Source: Auanema rhodensis
Lineage: Eukaryota; Nematoda; Chromadorea; Rhabditida; Rhabditidae
Assembly (NCBI GenBank): GCA_964057225.1
Contig: OZ059895.1
Coordinates: 23,880,688-23,944,687, forward strand
Reading direction: 5' to 3'
DNA length: 64,000 bases
Part shown: positions 38,369 through 53,328 of the stretch, piece after piece
How positions within the stretch are numbered: the stretch's first letter is position 1
How the letters are laid out: each line of letters opens with the position of its first letter
Program-made: the position numbers and the translations under genes
The notes under the pieces: model-generated
What the model was told of the DNA's origin: nothing
The model's database searches: none
The model's input: the letters and a program-made list of their open reading frames with translations, nothing else

Positions 38369-41300
38369 TAAATGTACACGTGATGTGCACTTGGTATGTA
38401 ACTCGCTTCACGTGAAAGATAAAGAGATGCGGTTTTCAAAATTTGATTCCCCATGTCCATATTAGTCTAAAAACAAATTTTTATTGATATTGGTGCATGG
38501 TAACCATGACTTTGAAATTTACGTGAACTTTAATTTATGCTAATTAAATGTACACGTGATGTGCACTTGGTATAAAACTCGCTTCACGTGAAAGATAAAG
38601 AGATGCGGTTTTCAAAATTAGATTCCTCATGTCCATATTAGTCTAAAAACAAATTTTTATTGATATTGGTTCATGGTAACCATGACTTTGAAATTTACGT
38701 GAACTTTAATTTATGCTAATTAAATGTACACGTGATGTGCACTTGGTATGTAACTCGCTTCACGTGAAAGATAAAGAGATGCGGTTTTCAAAATTTGATT
38801 CCCCATGTCCATATTAGTCTAAAAACAAATTTTTATTGATATTGGTGCATGGTAACCATGACTTTGAAATTTACGTGAACTTTAATTTATGCTAATTAAA
38901 TGTACACGTGATGTGCACTTGGTATGTAACTCGCTTCACGTGAAAGATAAAGAGATGCGGTTTTCAAAATTAGATTCCCCATGTCCATATTAGTCTAAAA
39001 ACAAATTTTTATTGATATTGGTGCATGGTAACCATGACTTTGAAATTTACGTGAACTTTAATTTATGCTAATTAAATGTACACGTGATGTGCACTTGGTA
39101 TGTAACTCGCTTCACGTGAAAGATAAAGAGATGCGGTTTTCAAAATTAGATTCCTCATGTCCATATTAGTCTAAAAACAAATTTTTATTGATATTGGTGC
39201 ATGGTAACCATGACTTTGATATTTACGTGAACTTTAATTTATGCTAATTAAATGTACACGTGATATGCACTTGGTATGTAACTCGCTTCACGTGAAAGAT
39301 AAAGAGATGCGGTTTTCAAAGTTAGGTTCCCCATGTCCATATTAGTCTAAAAACGAATTTTTATTGATATTGGTGCATGGTAACCACGACTTTGAAATTT
39401 ACGTGAACTTTAATTTATGCTAATTAAATGTACACGTGATGTGCACTTGGTATGTAACTCGCTTCACGTGAAAGATAAAGAGATGCGGTTTTCAAAATTA
39501 GATTCCCCATGTCCATATGAGTCTAAAAACAAATTTTAATTGATATTGGTGCATGGTAACCATGACTTTGAAATTTACGTGAACTTTAATTTATGCTAAT
39601 TAAATGTACACGTGATGTGCACTTGGTATGTAACTCGCTTCACGTGAAAGATAAAGAGATGCGGTTTTCAAAATTAGATTCCCCATGTCCATATTAGTCT
39701 AAAAACGAATTTTTATTGATATTGGTGCATGGTAACCACGACTTTGAAATTTACGTGAACTTTAATTTATGCTAATTAAATGTACACGTGATGTGCACTT
39801 GGTATGTAACTCGCTTCACGTGAAAGATAAAGAGATGCGGTTTTCAAAATTAGATTCCTCATGTCCATATTAGTCTAAAAACAAATTTTTATTGATATTG
39901 GTGCATGGTAACCATGACTTTGAAATTTACGTGAACTTTAATTTATGCTAATTAAATGTACACGTGATGTGCACTTGGTATGTAACTCGCTTCACGTGAA
40001 AGATAAAGAGATGCGGTTTTCAAAATTAGATTCCCCATGTCCATATTAGTCTAAAAAAAAATTTTTATTGATATTGGTGCATGGTAACCATGACTTTGAA
40101 ATTTACGCGAACTTTAATTTATGCTAATTAAATGTACACTTGATGTGCACTTGGTATGTAACTCGCTTCACGTGAAAGATAAAGAAATGCGGTTTTCAAA
40201 ATTAGATTCCCCATGTCCATATTAGTCTAAAAACAAATTTTTATTGATATTGGTTCATGGTAACCATGACTTTGAAATTTACGTGAACTTTAATTTATGC
40301 TAATTAAATGTACACGTGATGTGCACTTGGTATGTAACTCGCTTCACGTGAAAGATAAAGAGATGCGGTTTTCAAAATTAGATTCCCCATGTCCATATTA
40401 GTCTAAACACAAATTTTTATTGATATTGGTTCATGGTAACCATGACTTTGAAATTTACGTGAACTTTAATTTATGCTAATTAAATGTACACGTGATGTGC
40501 ACTTGGTATGTAACTCGCTTCACGTGAAAGATAAAGAGATGCGGTTTTCAAAATTAGATTCACCATGTCCATATTAGTCTAAAAACAAATTTTTATTGAT
40601 ATTGGTGCATGGTAACCATGACTTTGAAATTTACGTGAACTTTAATTTATGCTAATTAAATGTACACGTGATGTGCACTTGGTATGTAACTCGCTTCACG
40701 TGAAAGATAAAGAGATGCGGTTTTCAAAATTAGATTCCCCATGTCCATATTAGTCTAAACACAAATTTTTATTGATATTGGTTCATGGTAACCATGACTT
40801 TGAAATTTACGTGAACTTTAATTTATGCTAATTAAATGTACACGTGATGTGCACTTGGTATGTAACTCGCTTCACGTGTAAGATAAAGAGATGCGGTTTA
40901 CAAAATTAGATTCCCCATGTCCATATTAGTCTAAAAACAAATTTTTATTGATATTGGTGCATGGTAACCATGACTTTGAAATTTACGTGAACTTTAATTT
41001 ATGCTAATTAAATGTACACGTGATGTGCACTTGGTATGTAACTCGCTTCACGTGAAAGATAAAGAGATGCGGTTTTCAAAATTAGATTCCCCATGTCCAT
41101 ATTAGTCTAAAAACAAATTTTTATTGATATTGGTTCATGGTAACCATGACTTTGAAATTTACGTGAACTTTAATTTATGCTAATTAAATGTACACGTGAT
41201 GTGCACTTGGTATGTAACTCGCTTCACGTGAAAGATAAAGAGATGCGGTTTTCAAAATTAGATTCCCCATGTCCATATTAGTCTAAAAACAAATTTTTAT

Positions 41301-41536
41301 TGATATTGGTGCATGGTAACCATGACTTTGAAATTTACGTGAACTTTAATTTATGCTAATTAAATGTACACGTGATGTGCACTTGGTATGTAACTCGCTT
41401 CACGTGAAAGATAAAGAGATGCGGTTTTCAAAATTAGATTCCCCATGTCCATATTAGTCAAAAAACAAATTTTTATTGATATTGGTTCATGGTAACCATG
41501 ACTTTGAAATTTACGTGAACTTTAATTTATGCTAAT
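38369..41536. repeat. 18-mer HOR unit, second of three (3168 bp)
   Basis: Monomers 219-236 repeat the first unit with one extra GTGCATGG monomer (235, 41185-41360) before the final T100A copy. The core is copy 6 (38369-39776; TATAAAA at 38571). Core-to-core spacing on its left is 2992 bp, on its right 3168 bp. Confidence 0.9.
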
Positions 41537-44528
41537 TAAATGTACACGTGATGTGCACTTGGTATGTAACTCGCTTCACGTGAAAGATAAAGAGATGCGG
41601 TTTTCAAAATTTGATTCCCCATGTCCATATTAGTCTAAAAACAAATTTTTATTGATATTGGTGCATGGTAACCATGACTTTGAAATTTACGTGAACTTTA
41701 ATTTATGCTAATTAAATGTACACGTGATGTGCACTTGGTATAAAACTCGCTTCACGTGAAAGATAAAGAGATGCGGTTTTCAAAATTAGATTCCTCATGT
41801 CCATATTAGTCTAAAAACAAATTTTTATTGATATTGGTTCATGGTAACCATGACTTTGAAATTTACGTGAACTTTAATTTATGCTAATTAAATGTACACG
41901 TGATGTGCACTTGGTATGTAACTCGCTTCACGTGAAAGATAAAGAGATGCGGTTTTCAAAATTTGATTCCCCATGTCCATATTAGTCTAAAAACAAATTT
42001 TTATTGATATTGGTGCATGGTAACCATGACTTTGAAATTTACGTGAACTTTAATTTATGCTAATTAAATGTACACGTGATGTGCACTTGGTATGTAACTC
42101 GCTTCACGTGAAAGATAAAGAGATGCGGTTTTCAAAATTAGATTCCCCATGTCCATATTAGTCTAAAAACAAATTTTTATTGATATTGGTGCATGGTAAC
42201 CATGACTTTGAAATTTACGTGAACTTTAATTTATGCTAATTAAATGTACACGTGATGTGCACTTGGTATGTAACTCGCTTCACGTGAAAGATAAAGAGAT
42301 GCGGTTTTCAAAATTAGATTCCTCATGTCCATATTAGTCTAAAAACAAATTTTTATTGATATTGGTGCATGGTAACCATGACTTTGATATTTACGTGAAC
42401 TTTAATTTATGCTAATTAAATGTACACGTGATATGCACTTGGTATGTAACTCGCTTCACGTGAAAGATAAAGAGATGCGGTTTTCAAAGTTAGGTTCCCC
42501 ATGTCCATATTAGTCTAAAAACGAATTTTTATTGATATTGGTGCATGGTAACCACGACTTTGAAATTTACGTGAACTTTAATTTATGCTAATTAAATGTA
42601 CACGTGATGTGCACTTGGTATGTAACTCGCTTCACGTGAAAGATAAAGAGATGCGGTTTTCAAAATTAGATTCCCCATGTCCATATGAGTCTAAAAACAA
42701 ATTTTAATTGATATTGGTGCATGGTAACCATGACTTTGAAATTTACGTGAACTTTAATTTATGCTAATTAAATGTACACGTGATGTGCACTTGGTATGTA
42801 ACTCGCTTCACGTGAAAGATAAAGAGATGCGGTTTTCAAAATTAGATTCCCCATGTCCATATTAGTCTAAAAACGAATTTTTATTGATATTGGTGCATGG
42901 TAACCACGACTTTGAAATTTACGTGAACTTTAATTTATGCTAATTAAATGTACACGTGATGTGCACTTGGTATGTAACTCGCTTCACGTGAAAGATAAAG
43001 AGATGCGGTTTTCAAAATTAGATTCCTCATGTCCATATTAGTCTAAAAACAAATTTTTATTGATATTGGTGCATGGTAACCATGACTTTGAAATTTACGT
43101 GAACTTTAATTTATGCTAATTAAATGTACACGTGATGTGCACTTGGTATGTAACTCGCTTCACGTGAAAGATAAAGAGATGCGGTTTTCAAAATTAGATT
43201 CCCCATGTCCATATTAGTCTAAAAAAAAATTTTTATTGATATTGGTGCATGGTAACCATGACTTTGAAATTTACGCGAACTTTAATTTATGCTAATTAAA
43301 TGTACACTTGATGTGCACTTGGTATGTAACTCGCTTCACGTGAAAGATAAAGAAATGCGGTTTTCAAAATTAGATTCCCCATGTCCATATTAGTCTAAAA
43401 ACAAATTTTTATTGATATTGGTTCATGGTAACCATGACTTTGAAATTTACGTGAACTTTAATTTATGCTAATTAAATGTACACGTGATGTGCACTTGGTA
43501 TGTAACTCGCTTCACGTGAAAGATAAAGAGATGCGGTTTTCAAAATTAGATTCCCCATGTCCATATTAGTCTAAACACAAATTTTTATTGATATTGGTTC
43601 ATGGTAACCATGACTTTGAAATTTACGTGAACTTTAATTTATGCTAATTAAATGTACACGTGATGTGCACTTGGTATGTAACTCGCTTCACGTGAAAGAT
43701 AAAGAGATGCGGTTTTCAAAATTAGATTCACCATGTCCATATTAGTCTAAAAACAAATTTTTATTGATATTGGTGCATGGTAACCATGACTTTGAAATTT
43801 ACGTGAACTTTAATTTATGCTAATTAAATGTACACGTGATGTGCACTTGGTATGTAACTCGCTTCACGTGAAAGATAAAGAGATGCGGTTTTCAAAATTA
43901 GATTCCCCATGTCCATATTAGTCTAAACACAAATTTTTATTGATATTGGTTCATGGTAACCATGACTTTGAAATTTACGTGAACTTTAATTTATGCTAAT
44001 TAAATGTACACGTGATGTGCACTTGGTATGTAACTCGCTTCACGTGTAAGATAAAGAGATGCGGTTTACAAAATTAGATTCCCCATGTCCATATTAGTCT
44101 AAAAACAAATTTTTATTGATATTGGTGCATGGTAACCATGACTTTGAAATTTACGTGAACTTTAATTTATGCTAATTAAATGTACACGTGATGTGCACTT
44201 GGTATGTAACTCGCTTCACGTGAAAGATAAAGAGATGCGGTTTTCAAAATTAGATTCCCCATGTCCATATTAGTCTAAAAACAAATTTTTATTGATATTG
44301 GTTCATGGTAACCATGACTTTGAAATTTACGTGAACTTTAATTTATGCTAATTAAATGTACACGTGATGTGCACTTGGTATGTAACTCGCTTCACGTGAA
44401 AGATAAAGAGATGCGGTTTTCAAAATTAGATTCCCCATGTCCATATTAGTCTAAAAACAAATTTTTATTGATATTGGTGCATGGTAACCATGACTTTGAA
44501 ATTTACGTGAACTTTAATTTATGCTAAT
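41537..44528. repeat. 17-monomer HOR unit, third of three (2992 bp)
   Basis: Monomers 237-253 repeat the 18-mer unit, including its extra GTGCATGG monomer, but the terminal T100A copy is missing and the order ends at 44528. The core is copy 7 (41537-42944; TATAAAA at 41739). Sharing the extra monomer with the second unit but not the first indicates that units 2 and 3 are the closer relatives. Confidence 0.88.
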
Positions 44529-47500
44529 TAAATGTACACGTGATGTGCACTTGGTATGTAACTCGCTTCACGTGAAAGATAAAGAGATGCGGTTTTCAAA
44601 ATTAGATTCCCCATGTCCATATTAGTCTAAAAACAAATTTTTATTGATATTGGTTCATGGTAACCATGACTTTGAAATTTACGTGAACTTTAATTTATGC
44701 TAATTAAATGTACACGTGATGTGCACTTGGTATGTAACTCGCTTCACGTGAAAGATAAAGAGATGCGGTTTTCAAAATTAGATTCACCATGTCCATATTA
44801 GTCTAAAAACAAATTTTTATTGATATTGGTGCATGGTAACCATGACTTTGAAATTTACGTGAACTTTAATTTATTCTAATTAAATGTACACGTGATGTGC
44901 ACTTGGTATGTAACTCGCTTCACGTGAAAGATAAAGAGATGCGGTTTTCAAAATTAGATTCCCCATGTCCATATTAGTCTAAAAACAAATTTTTATTGAT
45001 ATTGGTGCATGGTAACCATGACTTTGAAATTTACGTGAACTTTAATTTATGCTAATTAAATGTACACGTGATGTGCACTTGGTATGTAACTCGCTTCACG
45101 TGAAAGATAAAGAGATGCGGTTTTCAAAATTAGATTCCCCATGTCCATATTAGTCTAAAAACAAATTTTTATTGATATTGGTGCATGGTAACCATGACTT
45201 TGAAATTTACGTGAACTTTAATTTATGCTAATTAAATGTACACTTGATGTGCACTTGGTATGTAACTCGCTTCACGTGAAAGATGAAGAGATGCGGTTCT
45301 CAAAATTAGATTCCCCATGTCCATATTAGTCTAAAAACAAATTTTTATTGATATTGGTGCATGGTAACCATGACTTTGAAATTTACGTGAACTTTAATTT
45401 ATGCTAATTAAATGTACACGTGATGTGCACTTGGTATGTAACTCGCTTCACGTGAAAGATAAAGAGATGCGGTTTTCAAAATTAGATTCCCCATGTCCAT
45501 ATTAGTCTAAAAACAAATTTTTATTGATATTGGTGCATGGTAACCATGACTTTGAAATTTACGTGAACTTTAATTTATTCTAATTAAATGTACACGTGAT
45601 GTGCACTTGGTATGTAACTCGCTTCACGTGAAAGATGAAGAGATGCGGTTCTCAAAATTAGATTCCCCATGTCCATATTAGTCTAAAAACAAATTTTTAT
45701 TGATATTGGTGCATGGTAACCATGACTTTGAAATTTACGTGAACTTTAATTTATTCTAATTAAATGTACACGTGATGTGCACTTGGTATGTAACTCGCTT
45801 CACGTGAAAGATAAAGAGATGCGGTTTTCAAAATTAGATTCCCCATGTCCATATTAGTCTAAAAACAAATTTTTATTGATATTGGTGCATGGTAACCATG
45901 ACTTTGAAATTTACGTGAACTTTAATTTATGCTAATTAAATGTACACGTGATGTGCACTTGGTATGTAACTCGCTTCACGTGAAAGATAAAGAGATGCGG
46001 TTTTCAAAATTAGATTCCCCATGTCCATATTAGTCTAAAAACAAATTTTTATTGATATTGGTGCATGGTAACCATGACTTTGAAATTTACGTGAACTTTA
46101 ATTTATGCTAATTAAATGTACACTTGATGTGCACTTGGTATGTAACTCGCTTCACGTGAAAGATGAAGAGATGCGGTTCTCAAAATTAGATTCCCCATGT
46201 CCATATTAGTCTAAAAACAAATTTTTATTGATATTGGTGCATGGTAACCATGACTTTGAAATTTACGTGAACTTTAATTTATGCTAATTAAATGTACACG
46301 TGATGTGCACTTGGTATGTAACTCGCTTCACGTGAAAGATAAAGAGATGCGGTTTTCAAAATTAGATTCCCCATGTCCATATTAGTCTAAAAACAAATTT
46401 TTATTGATATTGGTGCATGGTAACCATGACTTTGAAATTTACGTGAACTTTAATTTATACTAATTAAATGTACACGTGATGTGCACTTGGTATGTAACTC
46501 GCTTCACGTGAAAGATAAAGAGATGCGGTTTTCAAAATTAGATTCCCCATGTCCATATTAGTCTAAAAACAAATTTTTATTGATATTGCTTCATGGTAAC
46601 CATGACTTTGAATTTTACGTGAACTTTAATTTATGCTAATTAAATGTACACGTGATGTGCACTTGGTATGTAACTCGCTTCACGTAAAAGATAAAGAAAT
46701 GCGGTTTTCAAAAATAGATTCCCCATGTCCATATTAGTCTAAAAACAAATTTTTATTGATATTGGTTCATGGTAATCATGACTTTGAAATTTACGTGAAC
46801 TTTAATTTATGCTAATTAAATGTACACGTGATGTGCACTTGGTATGTAACTCGCTTCACGTGAAAGATAAAGAGATGCGGTTTTCAAAATTAGATTCCCC
46901 ATGTCCATATTAGTCTAAAAACAAATTTTTATTGATATTGCTTCATGGTAACCATGACTTTGAATTTTACGTGAACTTTAATTTATGCTAATTAAATGTA
47001 CACGTGATGTGCACTTGGTATGTAACTCGCTTCACGTGAATGATAAAGAAATGCGGTTCTCAAAATTAGATTCCCCATGTCCATATTAGTCTAAAAACAA
47101 ATTTTTATTGATATTGGTTCATGGTAACCATGACTTTGAAATTTACGTGAACTTTAATTTATGCTAATTAAATGTACACGTGATGTGCACTTGGTATGTA
47201 ACTCGCTTCACGTGAAAGATAAAGAGATGCGGTTTTCAAAATTAGATTCCCCATGTCCATATTAGTCTAAAAACAAATTTTTATTGATATTGCTTCATGG
47301 TAACCATGACTTTGAAATTTACGTGAACTTTAATTTATGCTAATTAAATGTACACGTGATGTGCACTTGGTATGTAACTCGCTTCACGTGAAAGATAAAG
47401 AGATGCGGTTTTCAAAATTAGATTCCCCCTGTCCATATTAGTCTAAAAACAAATTTTTATTGATATTGCTTCATGGTAACCATGACTTTGAAATTTACGT

Positions 47501-50500
47501 GAACTTTAATTTATGCTAATTAAATGTACACGTGATGTGCACTTGGTATGTAACTCGCTTCACGTGAAAGATAAAGAGATGCGGTTTTCAAAATTAGATT
47601 CCCCCTGTCCATATTAGTCTAAAAACAAATTTTTATTGATATTGGTGCATGGTAACCATGACTTTGAAATTTACGTGAACTTTAATTTATGCTAATTAAA
47701 TGTACACGTGATGTGCACTTGGTATGTAACTCGCTTCACGTGAAAGATAAAGAGATGCGGTTTTCACAATTAGATTCCCCATGTCCATATTAGTCTAAAA
47801 ACAAATTTTTATTGATATTGGTGCATGGTAACCATGACTTTGAAATTTACGTGAACTTTAATTTATGCTAATTAAATGTACACGTGATGTGCACTTGGTA
47901 TGTAACTCGCTTCACGTGAAAGATAAAGAGATGCGGTTTTCAAAATTAGATTCCCCATGTCCATATTAGTCTAAAAACAAATTTTTATTGATATTGCTTC
48001 ATGGTAACCATGACTTTGAAATTTACGTGAACTTTAATTTATGCTAATTAAATGTACACGTGATGTGCACTTGGTATGTAACTCGCTTCACGTGAAAGAT
48101 AAAGAGATGCGGTTTTCAAAATTAGATTCCCCATGTCCATATTAGTCTAAAAACAAATTTTTATTGATATTGGTGCATGGTAACCATGACTTTGAAATTT
48201 ACGTGAACTTTAATTTATGCTAATTAAATGTACACTTGATGTGCACTTGGTATGTAACTCGCTTCACGTGAAAGATGAAGAGATGCGGTTCTTAAAATTA
48301 GATTCCCCATGTCCATATTAGTCTAAAAACAAATTTTTATTGATATTGGTGCATGGTAACCATGACTTTGAAATTTACGTGAACTTTAATTTATGCTAAT
48401 TAAATGTACACGTGATGTGCACTTGGTATGTAACTCGCTTCACGTGAAAGATAAAGAGATGCGGTTTTCAAAATTAGATTCCCCATGTCCATATTAGTCT
48501 AAAAACAAATTTTTATTGATATTGGTTCATGGTAACCATGACTTTGAAATTTACGTGAACTTTAATTTATGCTAATTAAATGTACACGTGATGTGCACTT
48601 GGTATGTAACTCGCTTCACGTGAAAGATAAAGAGATGCGGTTTTCAAAATTAGATTCCCCATGTCCATATTAGTCTAAAAACAAATTTTTATTGATATTG
48701 GTTCATGGTAACCATGACTTTGAAATTTACGTGAACTTTAATTTATGCTAATTAAATGTACACGTGATGTGCACTTGGTATGTAACTCGCTTCACGTGAA
48801 AGATAAAGAGATGCGGTTTTCAAAATTAGATTCCCCATGTCCATATTAGTCTAAAAACAAATTTTTATTGATATTGGTGCATGGTAACCATGACTTTGAA
48901 ATTTACGTGAACTTTAATTTATGCTAATTAAATGTACACGTGATGTGCACTTGGTATGTAACTCGCTTCACGTGAAAGATAAAGAGATGCTTTTTTCAAA
49001 ATTAGATTCCCCATGTCCATATTAGTCTAAAAACAAATTTTTATTGATATTGGTGCATGGTAACCATGACTTTGAAATTTACGTGAACTTTAATTTATGC
49101 TAATTAAATGTACACTTGATGTGCACTTGGTATGTAACTCGCTTCACGTGAAAGATGAAGAGATGCGGTTTTCACAATTAGATTCCCCATGTCCATATTA
49201 GTCTAAAAACAAATTTTTATTGATATTGGTGCATGGTAACCATGACTTTGAAATTTACGTGAACTTTAATTTATGCTAATTAAATGTACACGTGATGTGC
49301 ACTTGGTATGTAACTCGCTTCACGTGAAAGATAAAGAGATGCGGTTTTCAAAATTAGATTCCCCATGTCCATATTAGTCTAAAAACAAATTTTTATTGAT
49401 ATTGGTTCATGGTAACCATGACTTTGAAATTTACGTGAACTTTAATTTATGCTAATTAAATGTACACGTGATGTGCACTTGGTATGTAACTCGCTTCACG
49501 TGAAAGATAAAGAGATGCGGTTTTCAAAATTAGATTCCCCATGTCCATATTAGTCTAAAAACAAATTTTTATTGATATTGGTGCATGGTAACCATGACTT
49601 TGAAATTTACGTGAACTTTAATTTATGCTAATTAAATGTACACGTGATGTGCACTTGGTATGTAACTCGCTTCACGTGAAAGATAAAGAGATGCGGTTTT
49701 CAAAATTAGATTCCCCATGTCCATATTAGTCTAAAAACAAATTTTTATTGATATTGCTTCATGGTAACCATGACTTTGAAGTTTACGTGAACTTTAATTT
49801 ATGCTAATTAAATGTACACGTGATGTGCACTTGGTATGTAACTCGCTTCACGTGAAAGATAAAGAGATGCGGTTTTCAAAATTAGATTCCCCATGTCCAT
49901 ATTAGTCTAAAAACAAATTTTTATTGATATTGGTTCATGGTAACCATGACTTTGAAATTTACGTGAACTTTAATTTATGCTAATTAAATGTACACGTGAT
50001 GTGCACTTGGTATGTAACTCGCTTCACGTGAAAGATAAAGAGATGCGGTTTTCAAAATTAGATTCCCCATGTCCATATTAGTCTAAAAACAAATTTTTAT
50101 TGATATTGGTGCATGGTAACCATGACTTTGAAATTTACGTGAACTTTAATTTATGCTAATTAAATGTACACTTGATGTGCACTTGGTATGTAACTCGCTT
50201 CACGTGAAAGATGAAGAGATGCGGTTTTCAAAATTAGATTCCCCATGTCCATATTAGTCTAAAAACAAATTTTTATTGATATTGGTGCATGGTAACCATG
50301 ACTTTGAAATTTACGTGAACTTTAATTTATGCTAATTAAATGTACACGTGATGTGCACTTGGTATGTAACTCGCTTCACGTGAAAGATAAAGAGATGCGG
50401 TTTTCAAAATTAGATTCCCCATGTCCATATTAGTCTAAAAACAAATTTTCATTGATATTGGTGCATGGTAACCATGACTTTGAAATTTACGTGAACTTTA

Positions 50501-51568
50501 ATCTATGCTAATTAAATGTACACGTGATGTGCACTTGGTATGTAACTCGCTTCACGTGAAAGATAAAGAGATGCGGTTTTCAAAATTAGATTCCCCATGT
50601 CCATATTAGTCTAAACACAAATTTTTATTGATATTGGTTCATGGTAACCATGACTTTGAAATTTACGTGAACTTTAATTTATGCTAATTAAATGTACACG
50701 TGATGTGCACTTGGTATGTAACTCGCTTCACGTGAAAGATAAAGAGATGCGGTTTTCAAAATTAGATTCCCCATGTCCATATTAGTCTAAAAACAAATTT
50801 TTATTGATATTGGTGCATGGTAACCATGACTTTGAAATTTACGTGAACTTTAATTTATGCTAATTAAATGTACACGTGATGTGCACTTGGTATGTAACTC
50901 GCTTCACGTGAAAGATAAAGAGATGCGGTTTTCAAAATTAGATTCCCCATGTCCATATTAGTCTAAAAACAAATTTTTATTGATATTGGTTCATGGTAAC
51001 CATGACTTTGAAATTTACGTGAACTTTAATTTATGCTAATTAAATGTACACGTGATGTGCACTTGGTATGCAACTCGCTTCACGTGAAAGATAAAGAGAT
51101 GCGGTTTTCAAAATTAGATTCCCCATGTCCATATTAGTCTAAAAACAAATTTTTATTGATATTGGTGCATGGTAACCATGACTTTGAAATTTACGTGAAC
51201 TTTAATTTATGCTAATTAAATGTACACGTGATGTGCACTTGGTATGTAACTCGCTTCACGTGAAAGATAAAGAGATGCGGTTTTCAAAATTAGATTCCCC
51301 ATGTCCATATTAGTCTAAAAACAAATTTTTATTGATATTGGTTCATGGTAACCATGACTTTGAAATTTACGTGAACTTTAATTTATGCTAATTAAATGTA
51401 CACGTGATGTGCACTTGGTATGTAACTCGCTTCACGTGAAAGATAAAGAGATGCGGTTTTCAAAATTAGATTCCCCATGTCCATATTAGTCTAAAAACAA
51501 ATTTTTATTGATATTGGTGCATGGTAACCATGACTTTGAAATTTACGTGAACTTTAATTTATGCTAAT
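44529..51568. repeat. Loosely ordered satellite zone (monomers 254-293)
   Basis: Short-range recurrences replace long HORs. Monomers 256-259 recur as 261-264 (880 bp). G12T+A53G copies appear at 45233, 46113, 48225, 49105 and 50161, two of the gaps being 5 monomers. Monomers 265-274 mix G125C (TTGCTTCAT), A149T, G46A and CCCCCTG (A85C near 47428 and 47604) forms. G125C, A149T and G46A resemble copies 3-5 of the window's first HOR but in a different order. Monomer 279 has a G63T/G64T change giving an uninterrupted T6 run near 48990. Confidence 0.75.
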
Positions 51569-52448
51569 TAAATGTACACTTGATGTGCACTTGGTATGTA
51601 ACTCGCTTCACGTGAAAGATGAAGAGATGCGGTTTTCAAAATTAGATTCCCCATGTCCATATTAGTCTAAAAACAAATTTTTATTGATATTGGTGCATGG
51701 TAACCATGACTTTGAAATTTACGTGAACTTTAATTTATGCTAATTAAATGTACACGTGATGTGCACTTGGTATGTAACTCGCTTCACGTGAAAGATAAAG
51801 AGATGCGGTTTTCAAAATTAGATTCCCCATGTCCATATTAGTCTAAAAACAAATTTTCATTGATATTGGTGCATGGTAACCATGACTTTGAAATTTACGT
51901 GAACTTTAATTTATGCTAATTAAATGTACACGTGATGTGCACTTGGTATGTAACTCGCTTCACGTGAAAGATAAAGAGATGCGGTTTTCAAAATTAGATT
52001 CCCCATGTCCATATTAGTCTAAACTCAAATTTTTATTGATATTGGTTCATGGTAACCATGACTTTGAAATTTACGTGAACTTTAATTTATGCTAATTAAA
52101 TGTACACGTGATGTGCACTTGGTATGTAACTCGCTTCACGTGAAAGATAAAGAGATGCGGTTTTCAAAATTAGATTCCCCATGTCCATATTAGTCTAAAA
52201 ACAAATTTTTATTGATATTGGTGCATGGTAACCATGACTTTGAAATTTACGTGAACTTTAATTTATGCTAATTAAATGTACACGTGATGTGCACTTGGTA
52301 TGTAACTCGCTTCACGTGAAAGATAAAGAGATGCGGTTTTCAAAGTTAGATTCCCCATGTCCATATTAGTCTAAAAACGAATTTTTATTGATATTGGTGC
52401 ATGGTAACCACGACTTTGAAATTTACGTGAACTTTAATTTATGCTAAT
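50161..52448. repeat. 8-mer recurrence (monomers 286-298)
   Basis: G12T+A53G at 50169 and 51577, T114C (TTTTCATTG) near 50449 and 51857, and an A104C-position change (CTAAACACAA near 50615; CTAAACTCAA near 52022) recur at 1408 bp, eight monomers. The CTAAACTC form looks like a further mutation of CTAAACAC. Confidence 0.75.
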
Positions 52449-53328
52449 TAAATGTACACGTGATGTGCACTTGGTATGTAACTCGCTTCACGTGAAAGAT
52501 GAAGAGATGCGGTTTTTAAAATTAGATTCCCCATGTCCATATTAGTCTAAAAACAAATTTTTATTGATATTGGTGCATGGTAACCATGACTTTGAAATTT
52601 ACGTGAACTTTAATTTATGCTAATTAAATGTACACGTGATGTGCACTTGGTATGTAACTCGCTTCACGTGAAAGATAAAGAGATGCGGTTTTCAAAATTA
52701 GATTCCCCATGTCCATATTAGTCTAAAAACAAATTTTCATTAATATTGGTGCATGGTAACCATGACTTTGAAATTTACGTGAACTTTAATTTATGCTAAT
52801 TAAATGTACACGTGATGTGCACTTGGTATGTAACTCGCTTCACGTGAAAGATAAAGAGATGCGGTTTTCAAAATTAGATTCCCCATGTCCATATTAGTCT
52901 AAACACAAATTTTTATTGATATTGGTTCATGGTAACCATGACTTTGAAATTTACGTGAACTTTAATTTATGCTAATTAAATGTACACGTGATGTGCACTT
53001 GGTATGTAACTCGCTTCACGTGAAAGATAAAGAGATGCGGTTTTCAAAATTAGATTCCCCATGTGCATATTAGTCTAAAAACAAATTTTTATTGATATTG
53101 GTGCATGGTAACCATGACTTTGAAATTTACGTGAACTTTAATTTATGCTAATTAAATGTACACGTGATGTGCACTTGGTATGTAACTCGCTTCACGTGAA
53201 AGATAAAGAGATGCGGTTTTCAAAGTTAGATTCCCCATGTCCATATTAGTCTAAAAACGAATTTTTATTGATATTGGTGCATGGTAACCACGACTTTGAA
53301 ATTTACGTGAACTTTAATTTATGCTAAT
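51569..53328. repeat. 5-mer module, two tandem copies (2 x 880 bp)
   Basis: Monomers 294-298 and 299-303 share the order A53G; T114C; A104C-site; plain GTGCATGG; A73G/A107G/T139C. The same 5-mer appears again inside each following 16-mer at 54385-55264 and 57201-58080. In the later three copies the second monomer has an additional G118A (TTTTCATTAAT), absent from 51745-51920, so the first copy is the less derived form. Confidence 0.82.
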
